From Oscillospiraceae bacterium (GTDB taxonomy: Bacteria > Bacillota > Clostridia > Oscillospirales > Acutalibacteraceae): a DNA stretch of 64,000 nucleotides. Below, piece after piece: positions 26,383-35,302 of this stretch. Positions within the stretch are counted from its first letter, which is position 1. Every line of letters starts with the position of its first letter. The notes beneath the pieces are model-generated. The model saw only the letters and a program-made list of their open reading frames with translations, searched no databases and was not told the origin of the DNA. The stretch covers positions 62,001 to 126,000 of the forward strand of contig SVOH01000004.1 in the NCBI GenBank assembly GCA_015066515.1, given 5' to 3'. The position numbers and the translations under genes were made by a program.

Positions 26383-26425
26383 GTATTTGGCAAAAATTTG
26401 AATTATTTTGTAAGGAGAATAAGAA

Positions 26426-28210
26426 ATGACTACTAACAAAACTGTATTAAAATGGCTTGATGAGATGAAAGAATTACTCACACCTGACCAAGTTGTTTGG
26501 GTTGATGGTAGCGAAGAGCAGATTGAGGCCTTCCGTGCAGAAGCTTGTGAAATCGGCGAATTGCATAAGCTTAATCAGGATAAGCTTCCAGGTTGCTATC
26601 TTCACCGCACCAATCCTAATGACGTTGCTCGTGTAGAAGATAGAACATTTATCTGTACAACCACTAAGGAAGAAGCAGGCCCTACCAATAACTGGTGTGA
26701 CCCTGATGAAATGTATAAAAAGCTTTATGACATTGCGCGCGGTAGCTACAAGGGCAAAACAATGTATGTTATTCCATATTCAATGGGACCAATCGGTTCA
26801 CCAATTGCTAAGGTTGGTATTGAAGTAACCGATTCTATCTACGTTGTTCTTAACATGGTTATTATGACACGTGTTAGCCCCAAGGTGCTTGAAGTATTAG
26901 GCGACAGCAACGACTGGGTACGCGGTTTGCATTCACGTTGTGACGTTGATCCTGAAAAGAGATATATTTGCCACTTCCCACAGGACAATACAATTATTTC
27001 TGTTAACTCAGGTTACGGCGGTAACGTACTTCTTGGTAAAAAGTGCTTTGCGCTTCGTATAGCTTCTTACCAGGGTTGGAAAGAGGGCTGGATGGCTGAG
27101 CATATGCTTATCTTAGGTCTCGAGAACCCACAGGGCGAGGTTCGTTACATCGCTGCTGCATTCCCATCAGCTTGCGGTAAGACCAACCTTGCTATGCTTA
27201 TTCCACCCGAATATCTTCGTGAAAAGGGCTACAAGATTTGGACAGTTGGTGACGACATTGCTTGGATGAAGATAGGTCCTGACGGTCGTCTTTACGCTAT
27301 CAACCCTGAAAACGGATTCTTTGGCGTAGCACCCGGTACCAACGTTCACTCTAACTTTAACGCACTCGAGTCAACCAAGAAGAATACCATCTTTACAAAC
27401 GTAGCACTTAACCTTGACGATAACACCGTTTGGTGGGAAGGTCTTGACAAGAACCCACCTGAAAACGCTCTTGAGTGGAAGGGTAATCCTTGGAATCCTT
27501 CAATGTTTGTGAAGGCTGACAAGTCAACATACGCAGCTCACCCCAACTCACGTTTTACAGCTCCTGCTGAAAACTGCCCATGCATCTCTGACGAGTTCAA
27601 TAAGGGCGAGGGTGTGCCGATTTCTGCAATCGTATTTGGCGGCCGTCGTGCTAAGTGCGCTCCACTTGTATATCAATCAAAGGATTGGGTTAACGGTGTA
27701 TTCGTAGGTTCTGCAATGGCTTCTGAAACAACAGCTGCAGCTGCAGGCGCAGTTGGCGTTGTTCGTCGTGACCCAATGGCAATGCTTCCATTCTGTGGTT
27801 ACCACATGGGCGACTACTTTGCACATTGGCTCGAAATGGGCGAAAAGCTTGGTGATAAGGCACCTAAGATCTTTAACGTTAACTGGTTCCGTACCGATGA
27901 CGAAGGCAATTTTGTATGGCCAGGTTTTGGCGACAACATGCGCGTTCTTAACTGGATTATCGACCGTTGCGAAGGTAAAGCAACTGCTACCGAAACTGCT
28001 ATCGGTTACATTCCACAGCCTGAAGACATCGACCTTACAGATCTTGATATGGATATTGAAACTCTTAAATCAATCCTTAAGGTTGATAAAGACGTTTGGA
28101 CAAAGGAAGCAGAAGAGATTGAAGAGCACTACAAGAAGTTTGGCGACAAGTTGCCGGCAGCACTTCGCGAACAGCTTGACAACCTCAAAGCAAACCTTGC
28201 TAAAATGTAA
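26426..28210 (+). CDS. pckG: Phosphoenolpyruvate carboxykinase (GTP)
   Basis: The 594-residue product has the GTP-PEPCK signature FPSACGKTNLAM (P-loop; active-site cysteine), the DDIAWMKIGPDGRLYAINPENGFFGVAPGT segment and the NWFR motif. Length is typical of the GTP-dependent family and distinct from the ATP-dependent PckA. It interconverts oxaloacetate and phosphoenolpyruvate, for gluconeogenesis or for CO2-fixing anaplerosis in fermenters. It stands alone with its own promoter and terminator. Codon choice looks more refined (for example AACC, GGTC) than in the neighbours, fitting high expression. Confidence 0.97.
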   Translation: MTTNKTVLKWLDEMKELLTPDQVVWVDGSEEQIEAFRAEACEIGELHKLNQDKLPGCYLHRTNPNDVARVEDRTFICTTTKEEAGPTNNWCDPDEMYKKLYDIARGSYKGKTMYVIPYSMGPIGSPIAKVGIEVTDSIYVVLNMVIMTRVSPKVLEVLGDSNDWVRGLHSRCDVDPEKRYICHFPQDNTIISVNSGYGGNVLLGKKCFALRIASYQGWKEGWMAEHMLILGLENPQGEVRYIAAAFPSACGKTNLAMLIPPEYLREKGYKIWTVGDDIAWMKIGPDGRLYAINPENGFFGVAPGTNVHSNFNALESTKKNTIFTNVALNLDDNTVWWEGLDKNPPENALEWKGNPWNPSMFVKADKSTYAAHPNSRFTAPAENCPCISDEFNKGEGVPISAIVFGGRRAKCAPLVYQSKDWVNGVFVGSAMASETTAAAAGAVGVVRRDPMAMLPFCGYHMGDYFAHWLEMGEKLGDKAPKIFNVNWFRTDDEGNFVWPGFGDNMRVLNWIIDRCEGKATATETAIGYIPQPEDIDLTDLDMDIETLKSILKVDKDVWTKEAEEIEEHYKKFGDKLPAALREQLDNLKANLAKM

Positions 28211-28238
28211 TTTAATTCACAATGCATAATTAAAAGAT

Positions 28239-28272
28239 AAAGCACTCATCATATCTCTATGATGAGTGCTTT
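28239..28272 (+). terminator. Intrinsic terminator of pckG
   Basis: A 15-base perfect stem, AAAGCACTCATCATA with TATGATGAGTGCTTT, has a four-base loop and is followed by GATTTTTT. Confidence 0.92.
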
Positions 28273-28281
28273 GATTTTTTG

Positions 28282-28310
28282 TTGAAAAATCATTTCAATT
28301 ATATTATAAT
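28282..28310 (+). promoter_or_regulatory. Promoter of the 28328 membrane protein gene
   Basis: TTGAAA (28282-28287), 17-base spacer, TATAAT (28305-28310). The predicted transcript start is only about 11 bases ahead of the start codon. Confidence 0.7.
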
Positions 28311-28327
28311 TATTGTGGTGATGCGAT

Positions 28328-28600
28328 ATTAAAAAATTAAAAATAATTCTATCTGTATTTCTGCTGTTGTCTGGTTACAGTATTCAAATTTTATCAGGAA
28401 TTGTAAATTATAATGCTGCAGTTAAAGAAATAATTTTATTTTCAAGTTTAATACCTTTTTTCTCAAGCTTTTACATATTATCAAGTTTAATACCTAAAAG
28501 CCACAAATTATATAGGATAGTGAGATATTTATTGTATTTTTTAACATTTTTTGCTCCGCTTTGTATAATTATGCACTATGTTACAGATATTTATCTATAA
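28328..28600 (+). CDS. Small membrane protein of unknown function, probable ATT start
   Basis: No ATG or GTG start exists; the first TTG (28367) would cut into a hydrophobic segment. The frame opens after TGA at 28319 and reads ATT-AAA-AAA-TTA-AAA-ATA, which would decode as M-K-K-L-K-I followed by ILSVFLLLSG, a typical start of a membrane protein. GGTG (28317-28320) sits seven bases before the ATT. The 90-residue product has about three transmembrane segments (6-25, 38-58, 70-88) and no recognised family. It lies between two terminators with its own strong promoter, so it is monocistronic. Confidence 0.65.
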   Translation: MKKLKIILSVFLLLSGYSIQILSGIVNYNAAVKEIILFSSLIPFFSSFYILSSLIPKSHKLYRIVRYLLYFLTFFAPLCIIMHYVTDIYL

Positions 28601-28636
28601 ATTCAGTAGCCGATTCAATTAAGCGGCTACTGAATT
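28600..28636. terminator. Bidirectional terminator hairpin
   Basis: AATTCAGTAGCCG (28600-28612) pairs with CGGCTACTGAATT (28624-28636) across an 11-base loop. It overlaps the stop codons of both convergent genes. Confidence 0.8.
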
Positions 28637-29942
28637 ATTTCTTTTGTATTATTTTATCATCAGTTGCGGGTCCATCAATTAGTTTTCCGTTCGTTTCAAA
28701 TCGTGAGCCGTGGCAAGGGCAGTCCCAGGTGTGTTCATATTTGTTATATTTAAGTGCGCACCCAAGATGTGGGCAACGTGGAGTTGTAGGTGTAATAATG
28801 TTTAAAAACGCTTCTACGCCGTTTATGGCAAGCTGTGGATGCAATATACTGCGTGATGGTGAAAATACACTTGCATATTCGTTGTGCTTTTCTTGCACAA
28901 GATCACATAATATTTCTGCTGCTACCATAGCACTTGTAAATCCCCATTTATTGTAACCGGTTGCTACAAATAGATTTGGTGTATTTTTAGAATAATTACC
29001 AATATAGGGCAAACCGTCAAGCGTCATACAGTCTTGCGTTGCCCATTTGTACTTTATTTTTGAATTAGGGTAATATTTTCTGGCAAACGCTTCAAGTTCA
29101 GCCCAGTTACCACCTGATTTACCTGTTCGGTGACTTCCACCACCAAGTAGCAGTAAATCGCCATAGTTTCTAAAGGATAAACCCTTAATGTTATCATCTA
29201 TATACATTCCTTCAACATTTTGAGCGTTTTCAAGTGCTATTACATAAGAACGATGCTGATACATTTTTAAAAAGTAGGATCCATGTTTGTTTAAAATAGG
29301 GAAGTGAGTGGCGATTATAGCTTTTTTGAAACTTATTTTACATTTATTCGTTTCGGCACATTGTGGCTCTAAATTAATTAGTTTTGTGTTTTCCTTGATA
29401 TTAACATTTTTAGAAATTTTATATAAAAATTCAAGTGGATTAATTTGTCCTTGATTTTTAATTTTTACAGCACCCGATACCTTAAAAGGCAGAGTGGTTT
29501 TGGTTGTAAAATATGTGCTGACGCCAATGCTTTTATAAGCGTTAATTTCATCTTTAATTTTAGTAATTTTATTTGTTGTGTAAACAAATGCATCCTTGTT
29601 TTCAAAATTACAATTTAATTCTTTACATAATTCTCTGTAAATATTAAGCGCATTGTTATTTGCGTTATAATATTTTTTTGCGGTTTTTATTCCATATTTA
29701 TTAATAATTTTATCATATATAAGGCCGTGTTGAACAGTAACCTTAGCTGTGGTATTTTTAGTAATTCCACTGCAAATTTTATTTGCTTCTATTAGGGTAT
29801 AATCAACGCCAGACTTTTGTAACATATATGCGCATAATATACCCGTCAGTCCTCCGCCTACAATTAATACATCGGTGTTAATATCTCCGTTTAATTCTTT
29901 AAATTCAAACTTTTGCACTGTGTCTATCCATAAAGATTTCAT
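28635..29942 (-). CDS. FAD-dependent oxidoreductase with C-terminal Rieske [2Fe-2S] domain (YhfW-like)
   Basis: The N-terminal DAO fold has a dinucleotide motif VLIVGGGLTGILCAYML (about 25-41) and an ATGYNKWGFTSAM segment near the end of the flavin domain. A short Rieske domain closes the 435-residue protein, with cluster ligands CPH (in CPHLGC) and CPCH (in DCPCHGSRF). Relatives such as Bacillus YhfW are about 500 residues, so this is a compact form. Electrons would pass between FAD and the Rieske cluster, but the substrate is unknown. It is a single gene flanked by terminators. Confidence 0.88.
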   Translation of the reverse strand: MKSLWIDTVQKFEFKELNGDINTDVLIVGGGLTGILCAYMLQKSGVDYTLIEANKICSGITKNTTAKVTVQHGLIYDKIINKYGIKTAKKYYNANNNALNIYRELCKELNCNFENKDAFVYTTNKITKIKDEINAYKSIGVSTYFTTKTTLPFKVSGAVKIKNQGQINPLEFLYKISKNVNIKENTKLINLEPQCAETNKCKISFKKAIIATHFPILNKHGSYFLKMYQHRSYVIALENAQNVEGMYIDDNIKGLSFRNYGDLLLLGGGSHRTGKSGGNWAELEAFARKYYPNSKIKYKWATQDCMTLDGLPYIGNYSKNTPNLFVATGYNKWGFTSAMVAAEILCDLVQEKHNEYASVFSPSRSILHPQLAINGVEAFLNIITPTTPRCPHLGCALKYNKYEHTWDCPCHGSRFETNGKLIDGPATDDKIIQKK

Positions 29943-29975
29943 ATTATCACATCCTTATAAATAGTATGCGCAAAA

Positions 29976-30006
29976 AAACCGCTAAACATTATTTGTTTAG
30001 CGGTTT
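29976..30006 (-). terminator. Terminator of the asd-dapA-dapB operon
   Basis: AAACCGCTAAAC pairs with GTTTAGCGGTTT across a seven-base loop, with a run of Ts when read on the minus strand. Confidence 0.9.
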
Positions 30007-30011
30007 AAAAA

Positions 30012-30767
30012 TTAGCATAAATTTAAAATACTACCCATATCATACATACCGGGCTTTTTGCCAACAATAAATTTTGCAGCTTTTACAGCACCTGCGGCAA
30101 ATACTTCTTTGCTTTGTGCCGAATGTGAAAGGGTGATAACCTCGTCGTGACCCGCAAATATAACGTCATGCTCGCCAACGATTGTACCACCGCGAATAGC
30201 GTGTATACCAATTTCATTTTTTGAGCGTTTTTGGCGTTTTGAATGACGGTCATATTCGTATGCGTATTTATCATCAAAAACCCCGTTTATTGCATTTGCA
30301 AGCATCAGAGCGGTGCCTGAAGGTGCGTCAAGCTTTTGATTGTGATGCTTTTCTATAATTTCTACATCAAAATTGCCACCTAAAATCTTTGCGGCGCTTT
30401 TTGCGAGACTGCACAGTAAATTTACACCAAGTGACATATTAGCAGTAAAAAACACAGGAATTTTTAAAGATGCATCTTTTATTGTAGCAATTTGCTCTTC
30501 GCTGTATCCTGTTGTAGCAAGTATAACAGGAACATTATTTTTTATTGCAAAGGTAAGCAAACTATCAAGCACAGATATATGCGAGAAATCGATTATAACA
30601 TCGGGACTTATTTTTACATCATCAAATGATTTATAAACAGGAAAGTCGCAAAGCATTTCAGCACGGTCAACGCCTGCCGATATTTTTAAATCGTTATTTT
30701 CTAAGGCACAACGTGCAACGGCATTACCCATTTTGCCACATGCGCCTGAAAGTAAAATATTTATCAT
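30012..30767 (-). CDS. dapB: 4-hydroxy-tetrahydrodipicolinate reductase
   Basis: The 251-residue product has the N-terminal Rossmann motif GACGKMG, the signature EKHHNQKLDAPSGTA (catalytic His and Lys) and the C-terminal RGGTIVGEHDVIFAG segment. It reduces hydroxy-tetrahydrodipicolinate with NAD(P)H, the step after DapA, in diaminopimelate and lysine synthesis. It is the last gene of a three-gene operon in pathway order, 24 bases after dapA. Confidence 0.97.
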   Translation of the reverse strand: MINILLSGACGKMGNAVARCALENNDLKISAGVDRAEMLCDFPVYKSFDDVKISPDVIIDFSHISVLDSLLTFAIKNNVPVILATTGYSEEQIATIKDASLKIPVFFTANMSLGVNLLCSLAKSAAKILGGNFDVEIIEKHHNQKLDAPSGTALMLANAINGVFDDKYAYEYDRHSKRQKRSKNEIGIHAIRGGTIVGEHDVIFAGHDEVITLSHSAQSKEVFAAGAVKAAKFIVGKKPGMYDMGSILNLC

Positions 30768-30791
30768 TTGTTTTTCACATCCGTATATAAT

Positions 30792-31682
30792 TTAAATTAC
30801 AAATCCACATTCAGCAAGTTTTTCTTTTAGTAAGGCCTTATTTGCATCGGTTGTAGGATAAAGTGGCATTCTGCAAGGACCAACGTCTAAACCTAACATA
30901 TTCATTGCTTCTTTTACGGGAATTGGGTTAACGTCGCAGAACATTGCGTTCATAAGACCTATATGTTTAAGATGCAGGTCGGCAGCCGCTTGTGTGTATC
31001 CATTAAGATAAAGCTCGCAAATGTCGTGCATAACCTTTGGTGCAATATTAGAAAGCACCGATATAATACCAATACCGCCAAGTGACATAATAGGCACTGT
31101 CTGATCGTCGTTGCCTGAATAAACATCTAAATCATCACCACAAATATATTTGATTTCAGCGACTAATGATAAATCACCGCTTGCTTCTTTTGTAGCAATG
31201 ATATTTTGATGACGGCTTAGTTCTTTGTATGTTTGCGCCTTTATATTAACACCTGTGCGTGACGGTACGTTATAAAGAATAATAGGCTTGCTAACTCGAT
31301 CAGCTATGTAGTTGTAATGCGCAACAAGACCTGCCTGAGAGGTTTTGTTATAGTAGGGTGTAACCATTAAAAATGCGTCAGCACCAACGCTTGCTGCATC
31401 TTCACATAGCTCTACCGAATAAACAGTATCGTTACTACCGGTGCCAGCAATAATGGGCACGCGTCCGTCTGCGGCCTTAACGGCTTCTTCAATTACGCGT
31501 AAATGCTCATCATAACGTAAGGTAGATTTCTCACCGGTAGTGCCGCAAATAACAAGAGCATCAATGTGGCCTTCAATTTGTTCATTAACAAGTGTTTTTA
31601 AACGTCCAAAATTCACGCTTCCGTCAGCGTTCATAGGGGTAACCAATGCAGTTGCCGCACCTGTGAAAATTCTTTTTTTCAT
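30792..31682 (-). CDS. dapA: 4-hydroxy-tetrahydrodipicolinate synthase
   Basis: The 296-residue TIM-barrel class I aldolase has CGTTGEKSTL at the pyruvate site, YNVPSRTG with the proton-relay tyrosine, and the Schiff-base lysine in IATKEASGD. It condenses pyruvate with aspartate semialdehyde made by the gene upstream. GAGGTG precedes the ATG. Gene order asd-dapA-dapB matches the pathway order. Confidence 0.97.
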   Translation of the reverse strand: MKKRIFTGAATALVTPMNADGSVNFGRLKTLVNEQIEGHIDALVICGTTGEKSTLRYDEHLRVIEEAVKAADGRVPIIAGTGSNDTVYSVELCEDAASVGADAFLMVTPYYNKTSQAGLVAHYNYIADRVSKPIILYNVPSRTGVNIKAQTYKELSRHQNIIATKEASGDLSLVAEIKYICGDDLDVYSGNDDQTVPIMSLGGIGIISVLSNIAPKVMHDICELYLNGYTQAAADLHLKHIGLMNAMFCDVNPIPVKEAMNMLGLDVGPCRMPLYPTTDANKALLKEKLAECGFVI

Positions 31683-31711
31683 AAAAACACCTCATTATAA
31701 ATTATTTGTAT

Positions 31712-32794
31712 TTAGTCCATGTAGCCCTTTGCGGCAAGTAATTCTGCGAGAAGCACTGCACCACCTGCTGCACCACGTAGGGTATTGTGTGAAAGACATA
31801 CGAATTTATAGTCGTATTGGCTGTCTTCGCGTAAACGACCAACCGATACAGCCATGCCGCCTTCAAGATCACGATGCATTTTGGTTTGTGGCATATTGTC
31901 TTCGGTAAAGTAGTTAAGGAATTTCTTTGGAGCGTGGGGAAGTTCTAATTCTTGTGGAACACCTGAGAAATTTTCCCATACTTTAAGGATTTCTTCTTTA
32001 GATGGTTTATTTTTAAATGTAACAAACACAGCAGCCATATGCCCGTCAGAAACAGGAACACGTAAGCACTGAGCTGTGAATTTAGGTGAATTAGCAAGCT
32101 TAATCTCGCCGTCTTCAACTTTACCCCAAATCTTAAGGGGTTCTTTTTCGCTCTTTTCTTCTTCGCCGCCAATGTATGGGATTACGTTATCTACCATTTC
32201 GGGCCAACGCTCAAATGTTTTACCTGCACCTGAAATTGCCTGATAGGTACATACAAGACATTTTTCAACACCAAATTCTTTGTCAAGTGGGAAAAGGGCA
32301 GGTACATAGCTTTGAAGCGAGCAGTTAGATTTTACTGCTACAAAACCGCGCTTTGTACCAAGGCGTTTGCGCTGTGCATCGATTACATCAAGATGCTCGG
32401 GATTAAGCTCGGGAATAACCATTGGAACGTCAGCAGTAAAACGGTGTGCTGAGTTGTTAGAAACAACAGGGCACTCGTGTTTAGCATACATTTCTTCGAA
32501 TGACTTGATTTCATCTTTTTTCATATCTACTGCGCAGAAAACAAAGTCAACCATGGAAACAATTGTATCAATATCGGCTACTGCGTCGTAAACCATCATA
32601 TCCTTTAAATTTTCAGGCATTGGGGATGTCATAGCCCAGCGGTTGCCAACAGCCTCTGTGTATGTTTTGCCTGCACTGCGTGGACTTGCGGCAAGACAGG
32701 TAACCTTAAACCAAGGGTGATCAGCAAGTAGCAAGGCAAAGCGTTGACCTACCATACCGGTAGCACCAATAATACCTACGTTGTAACTTTTCAT
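31712..32794 (-). CDS. asd: Aspartate-semialdehyde dehydrogenase
   Basis: The start is the ATG at 32794, preceded by TGGAGGT. The frame is open further upstream to 32851, but that stretch is leader. The 360-residue protein has NADP motif GATGMVGQRF and the active-site cysteine in KSNCSLQS. QAISGAGKTF and the substrate-binding VPVSDGHMA are present too. Its length and motifs fit the archaeal/fungal-like ASADH branch. It reduces aspartyl phosphate and heads the lysine/diaminopimelate operon. Confidence 0.95.
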   Translation of the reverse strand: MKSYNVGIIGATGMVGQRFALLLADHPWFKVTCLAASPRSAGKTYTEAVGNRWAMTSPMPENLKDMMVYDAVADIDTIVSMVDFVFCAVDMKKDEIKSFEEMYAKHECPVVSNNSAHRFTADVPMVIPELNPEHLDVIDAQRKRLGTKRGFVAVKSNCSLQSYVPALFPLDKEFGVEKCLVCTYQAISGAGKTFERWPEMVDNVIPYIGGEEEKSEKEPLKIWGKVEDGEIKLANSPKFTAQCLRVPVSDGHMAAVFVTFKNKPSKEEILKVWENFSGVPQELELPHAPKKFLNYFTEDNMPQTKMHRDLEGGMAVSVGRLREDSQYDYKFVCLSHNTLRGAAGGAVLLAELLAAKGYMD

Positions 32795-32816
32795 TTTTAT
32801 GGACCTCCAGAGAAAA

Positions 32817-32848
32817 CAAAACTTTCTATTGATATTAATAAAGTTTTG
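32817..32848 (-). promoter_or_regulatory. Hairpin in the asd leader
   Basis: CAAAACTTT and AAAGTTTTG form a perfect 9-base stem with a 14-base loop, just upstream of the asd ribosome binding site. It is too small for a known lysine riboswitch. Confidence 0.4.
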
Positions 32849-32869
32849 CAATATAATATTATCTAAATT

Positions 32870-32898
32870 ATAATATCACCATAGTGATTATTTGTCAA
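32870..32898 (-). promoter_or_regulatory. Promoter of the asd operon
   Basis: Read on the minus strand: TTGACA (32898-32893), 17-base spacer, TATTAT (32875-32870), giving a leader of about 70 bases. Confidence 0.7.
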
Positions 32899-32942
32899 AT
32901 CAAAATATACATACAAAATAAGAAAGTTATTGGTAAAATTAT

Positions 32943-33965
32943 ATGAAAAAAAGTGATTTTTATTACGATTTACCTGAAGAGCTTATTGCACAGACTCCGA
33001 TTTTTCCGCGCGACTCTTCAAGATTGTTACGTCTAAATAAAAAAACAGGTGAAGTAAAACACGATACGTTTAGTAATCTGCCTGATTTTTTACAACAGGG
33101 CGATTGTTTAGTCTTAAATAATACACGCGTATTACCAGCGCGTCTTTACGGTACTGCAGTTGATACCGGTGCAGTTGTAGAGTTTGTATTGCTAAAACAG
33201 TACGATCTATACACATGGGAGTGTCTGGCAGGTCCGGGTAAAAAGGCAAAGATTGAGCGTGAGTTTAAATTCAGCGATGAACTATCTGCGATTGTACGTG
33301 ATGTTTTACCCGACGGTAATCGTGTTATAGAGTTTAAATGTGACGGTGAGTTTTTTGCTACACTTGATAAGGTAGGTCAAATGCCACTACCACCGTACAT
33401 TAAAGAAAAACTAAACGATAAAGAGCGTTATCAAACCGTTTATTCAAAAGAACTTGGCTCAGCTGCAGCACCTACTGCAGGACTACATTTTACACCTGAA
33501 CTTTTAGAGCAAATAAAGTCAAAGGGCGTAAATGTTGTATATGTTACATTGCACGTGGGACTCGGAACCTTCAGACCCGTCAAAGTGGATGATATTCGTG
33601 ACCACAAAATGCACACCGAGCATTATTTTATGTCAAAAGAAACTGCCGATGTAATAAACCAAACAAAAGAAAACGGCGGCAGGGTAATTTGCGTTGGTAC
33701 TACAAGCTGTCGCACTGTTGAAAGTGTTGCCGAGAAGTACGGTAAAATGTGTGAATGTAGCGATGATACAGGTATATTCATTTATCCTGGTTATAAATTT
33801 AAGTGTATGGACGGACTTGTTACGAATTTCCATTTGCCTGAAAGTACACTCATAATGCTTGTATCTGCTTTTGCAGGATATGAAAACACAATGAATGCAT
33901 ATAAAATTGCCGTAGAAGAAAAATATCGTTTCTTTAGCTTCGGTGATGCGATGCTCATCCTATAG
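32943..33965 (+). CDS. queA: S-adenosylmethionine:tRNA ribosyltransferase-isomerase
   Basis: The 340-residue QueA starts [11 protein letters not shown] and has [36 protein letters not shown] and [15 protein letters not shown]. It makes epoxyqueuosine in the tRNA wobble position from a preQ1-modified tRNA, the next step after tgt, which follows. The ribosome binding site is weak. Its 3' end (SFGDAMLIL) is repeated in diverged form about 120 bases downstream, so the current stop may be secondary. Confidence 0.96.
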   Translation: MKKSDFYYDLPEELIAQTPIFPRDSSRLLRLNKKTGEVKHDTFSNLPDFLQQGDCLVLNNTRVLPARLYGTAVDTGAVVEFVLLKQYDLYTWECLAGPGKKAKIEREFKFSDELSAIVRDVLPDGNRVIEFKCDGEFFATLDKVGQMPLPPYIKEKLNDKERYQTVYSKELGSAAAPTAGLHFTPELLEQIKSKGVNVVYVTLHVGLGTFRPVKVDDIRDHKMHTEHYFMSKETADVINQTKENGGRVICVGTTSCRTVESVAEKYGKMCECSDDTGIFIYPGYKFKCMDGLVTNFHLPESTLIMLVSAFAGYENTMNAYKIAVEEKYRFFSFGDAMLIL

Positions 33966-34085
33966 CGGATGAGCAAGTAAGAAGTAATAGGTAATAGTGA
34001 AGAGGTAAGGTGTCGGCTTCGCCGACGGATTATTAATTTTTTCACATATCCCGTAAACTTCGATGATGCAATGTTTATTTCTTAA
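33966..34085 (+). repeat. Inserted intergenic segment ending in a diverged copy of the queA 3' end
   Basis: The segment contains GATGAGC (hairpin partner of GCTCATC at 33953), purine-rich short-repeat sequence around AGTAATAGGTAATAGTGAAGAG, and a small hairpin GTCGGC-TTC-GCCGAC (34011-34025). It ends with ACTTCGATGATGCAATGTTTATTTCTTAA (34056-34084), which aligns with the end of queA and would read FDDAMFIS-stop. Confidence 0.55.
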
Positions 34086-34094
34086 GGAGATTAT

Positions 34095-35225
34095 ATGTAT
34101 AAATTAATAAGTGATAAAAACGGTGCGCGCAGGGGCGAATTTGTAACCAATCGTGGCACTGTACAAACACCTGCTTTTATGAACGTTGCAACTGCAGGTG
34201 CTATAAAGGGTGCATTATCTGCCGAAGATTTAAAAAATATCGGCTGTCAGGTAATGCTAAGTAACACATACCATCTACACGTGCGTCCGGGCGACGAGGT
34301 TATACGTGATTGCGGCGGACTTCATAAATTTACTACTTGGGATGGACCTATTCTTACCGACAGTGGCGGATTTCAGGTTTTTTCACTTGCATCACTTCGC
34401 AAAATTGAAGAAGAGGGCGTAACATTTGCAAGCCACGTTGACGGTAAACGTATTTTTATGGGACCGGAAGAAAGTATGCAAATTCAGTCAAACTTAGGCT
34501 CTACAATTGCGATGGCCTTTGATGAATGTGTTGAAAATCCTGCAGAGTATAGCTATTCAAAGGCTTCTTGTGAGCGTACAACACGCTGGCTTAAGCGTTG
34601 TAAAGATAAAATGCAGCAGCTTAACAGTATGGAAACGACCATAAATCGCGAACAAATGCTTTTCGGCATAAATCAGGGCTGCACCTATAACGATTTGCGT
34701 ATTAATCATATGAAAGAAATTGCCGACCTTGATTTAGACGGTTACGCTATAGGTGGCCTTGCCGTTGGCGAGCCTGCGGAGGTTATGTATGACGTTATTG
34801 AGAATGTAACCCCACATATGCCACAAAATAAAATACGTTATCTTATGGGCGTTGGTACACCTGTTAATATTCTTAACGCTGTAGAGCGTGGTGTTGACCT
34901 TTTTGACTGTGTAATGCCAAGTCGTAATGCTCGACACGGTCATTTATTTACATCAAAGGGAATAATAAATATAAATAATAAAAAGTATGAATACGATATG
35001 ACGCCCATAGATGAAAACTGTGGTTGTCCCGTATGTCAGCGCTACAGCAAAGCATATATTAGGCACCTACTTAAAAGTACGGAAATGCTTTCACAAAGAC
35101 TTCTTGTTATGCATAATTTATGGTTTTATAACAATCTTATGACCGATATTCGTAAGGCATTAGATAAAGGTAGATTTGCTGAGTTTAAGGCAGAACAGGA
35201 AATAATTTTAGGTAAACGAATTTAA
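34095..35225 (+). CDS. tgt: tRNA-guanine transglycosylase
   Basis: The 376-residue TGT has nucleophile motif ILTDSGGFQVFSL, GTP-like base-binding residues, CVMPSRNARHGHLFT and zinc ligands in CGCPVCQ plus a downstream His in AYIRHLL. It exchanges guanine-34 for preQ1 (or queuine). It sits in a queA-tgt pair with a strong AAGGAG site at 34084. The catalytic and zinc residues appear intact. Confidence 0.97.
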   Translation: MYKLISDKNGARRGEFVTNRGTVQTPAFMNVATAGAIKGALSAEDLKNIGCQVMLSNTYHLHVRPGDEVIRDCGGLHKFTTWDGPILTDSGGFQVFSLASLRKIEEEGVTFASHVDGKRIFMGPEESMQIQSNLGSTIAMAFDECVENPAEYSYSKASCERTTRWLKRCKDKMQQLNSMETTINREQMLFGINQGCTYNDLRINHMKEIADLDLDGYAIGGLAVGEPAEVMYDVIENVTPHMPQNKIRYLMGVGTPVNILNAVERGVDLFDCVMPSRNARHGHLFTSKGIININNKKYEYDMTPIDENCGCPVCQRYSKAYIRHLLKSTEMLSQRLLVMHNLWFYNNLMTDIRKALDKGRFAEFKAEQEIILGKRI

Positions 35226-35240
35226 TTTACAAATTTATCC

Positions 35241-35269
35241 TTGCATTTGTTATAAGTATTATGTATAAT
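35241..35269 (+). promoter_or_regulatory. Promoter of yajC
   Basis: TTGCAT (35241-35246), 17-base spacer, TATAAT (35264-35269). Confidence 0.65.
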
Positions 35270-35302
35270 ACACTTTGTTAATATTTATGGAGGTTTAAAA
35301 TT

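Noticed and set aside
26251..26425. Lysine riboswitch upstream of lysA
   Set aside because: The predicted leader is about 30 bases with no large helices. The same holds for the asd and cysK leaders, so no lysine, S-box or T-box element is called.
28212..28238. AATTCACAATGCATAATTAAAA as a repeat element
   Set aside because: It resembles short low-complexity runs seen between genes in Clostridia, but one copy of about 20 bases cannot support a call.
28561..28956. Plus-strand frame of 131 codons overlapping the Rieske oxidoreductase
   Set aside because: It is antisense to the Rieske domain, whose CPH and CPCH ligands are intact on the minus strand. The plus frame shows no family pattern.
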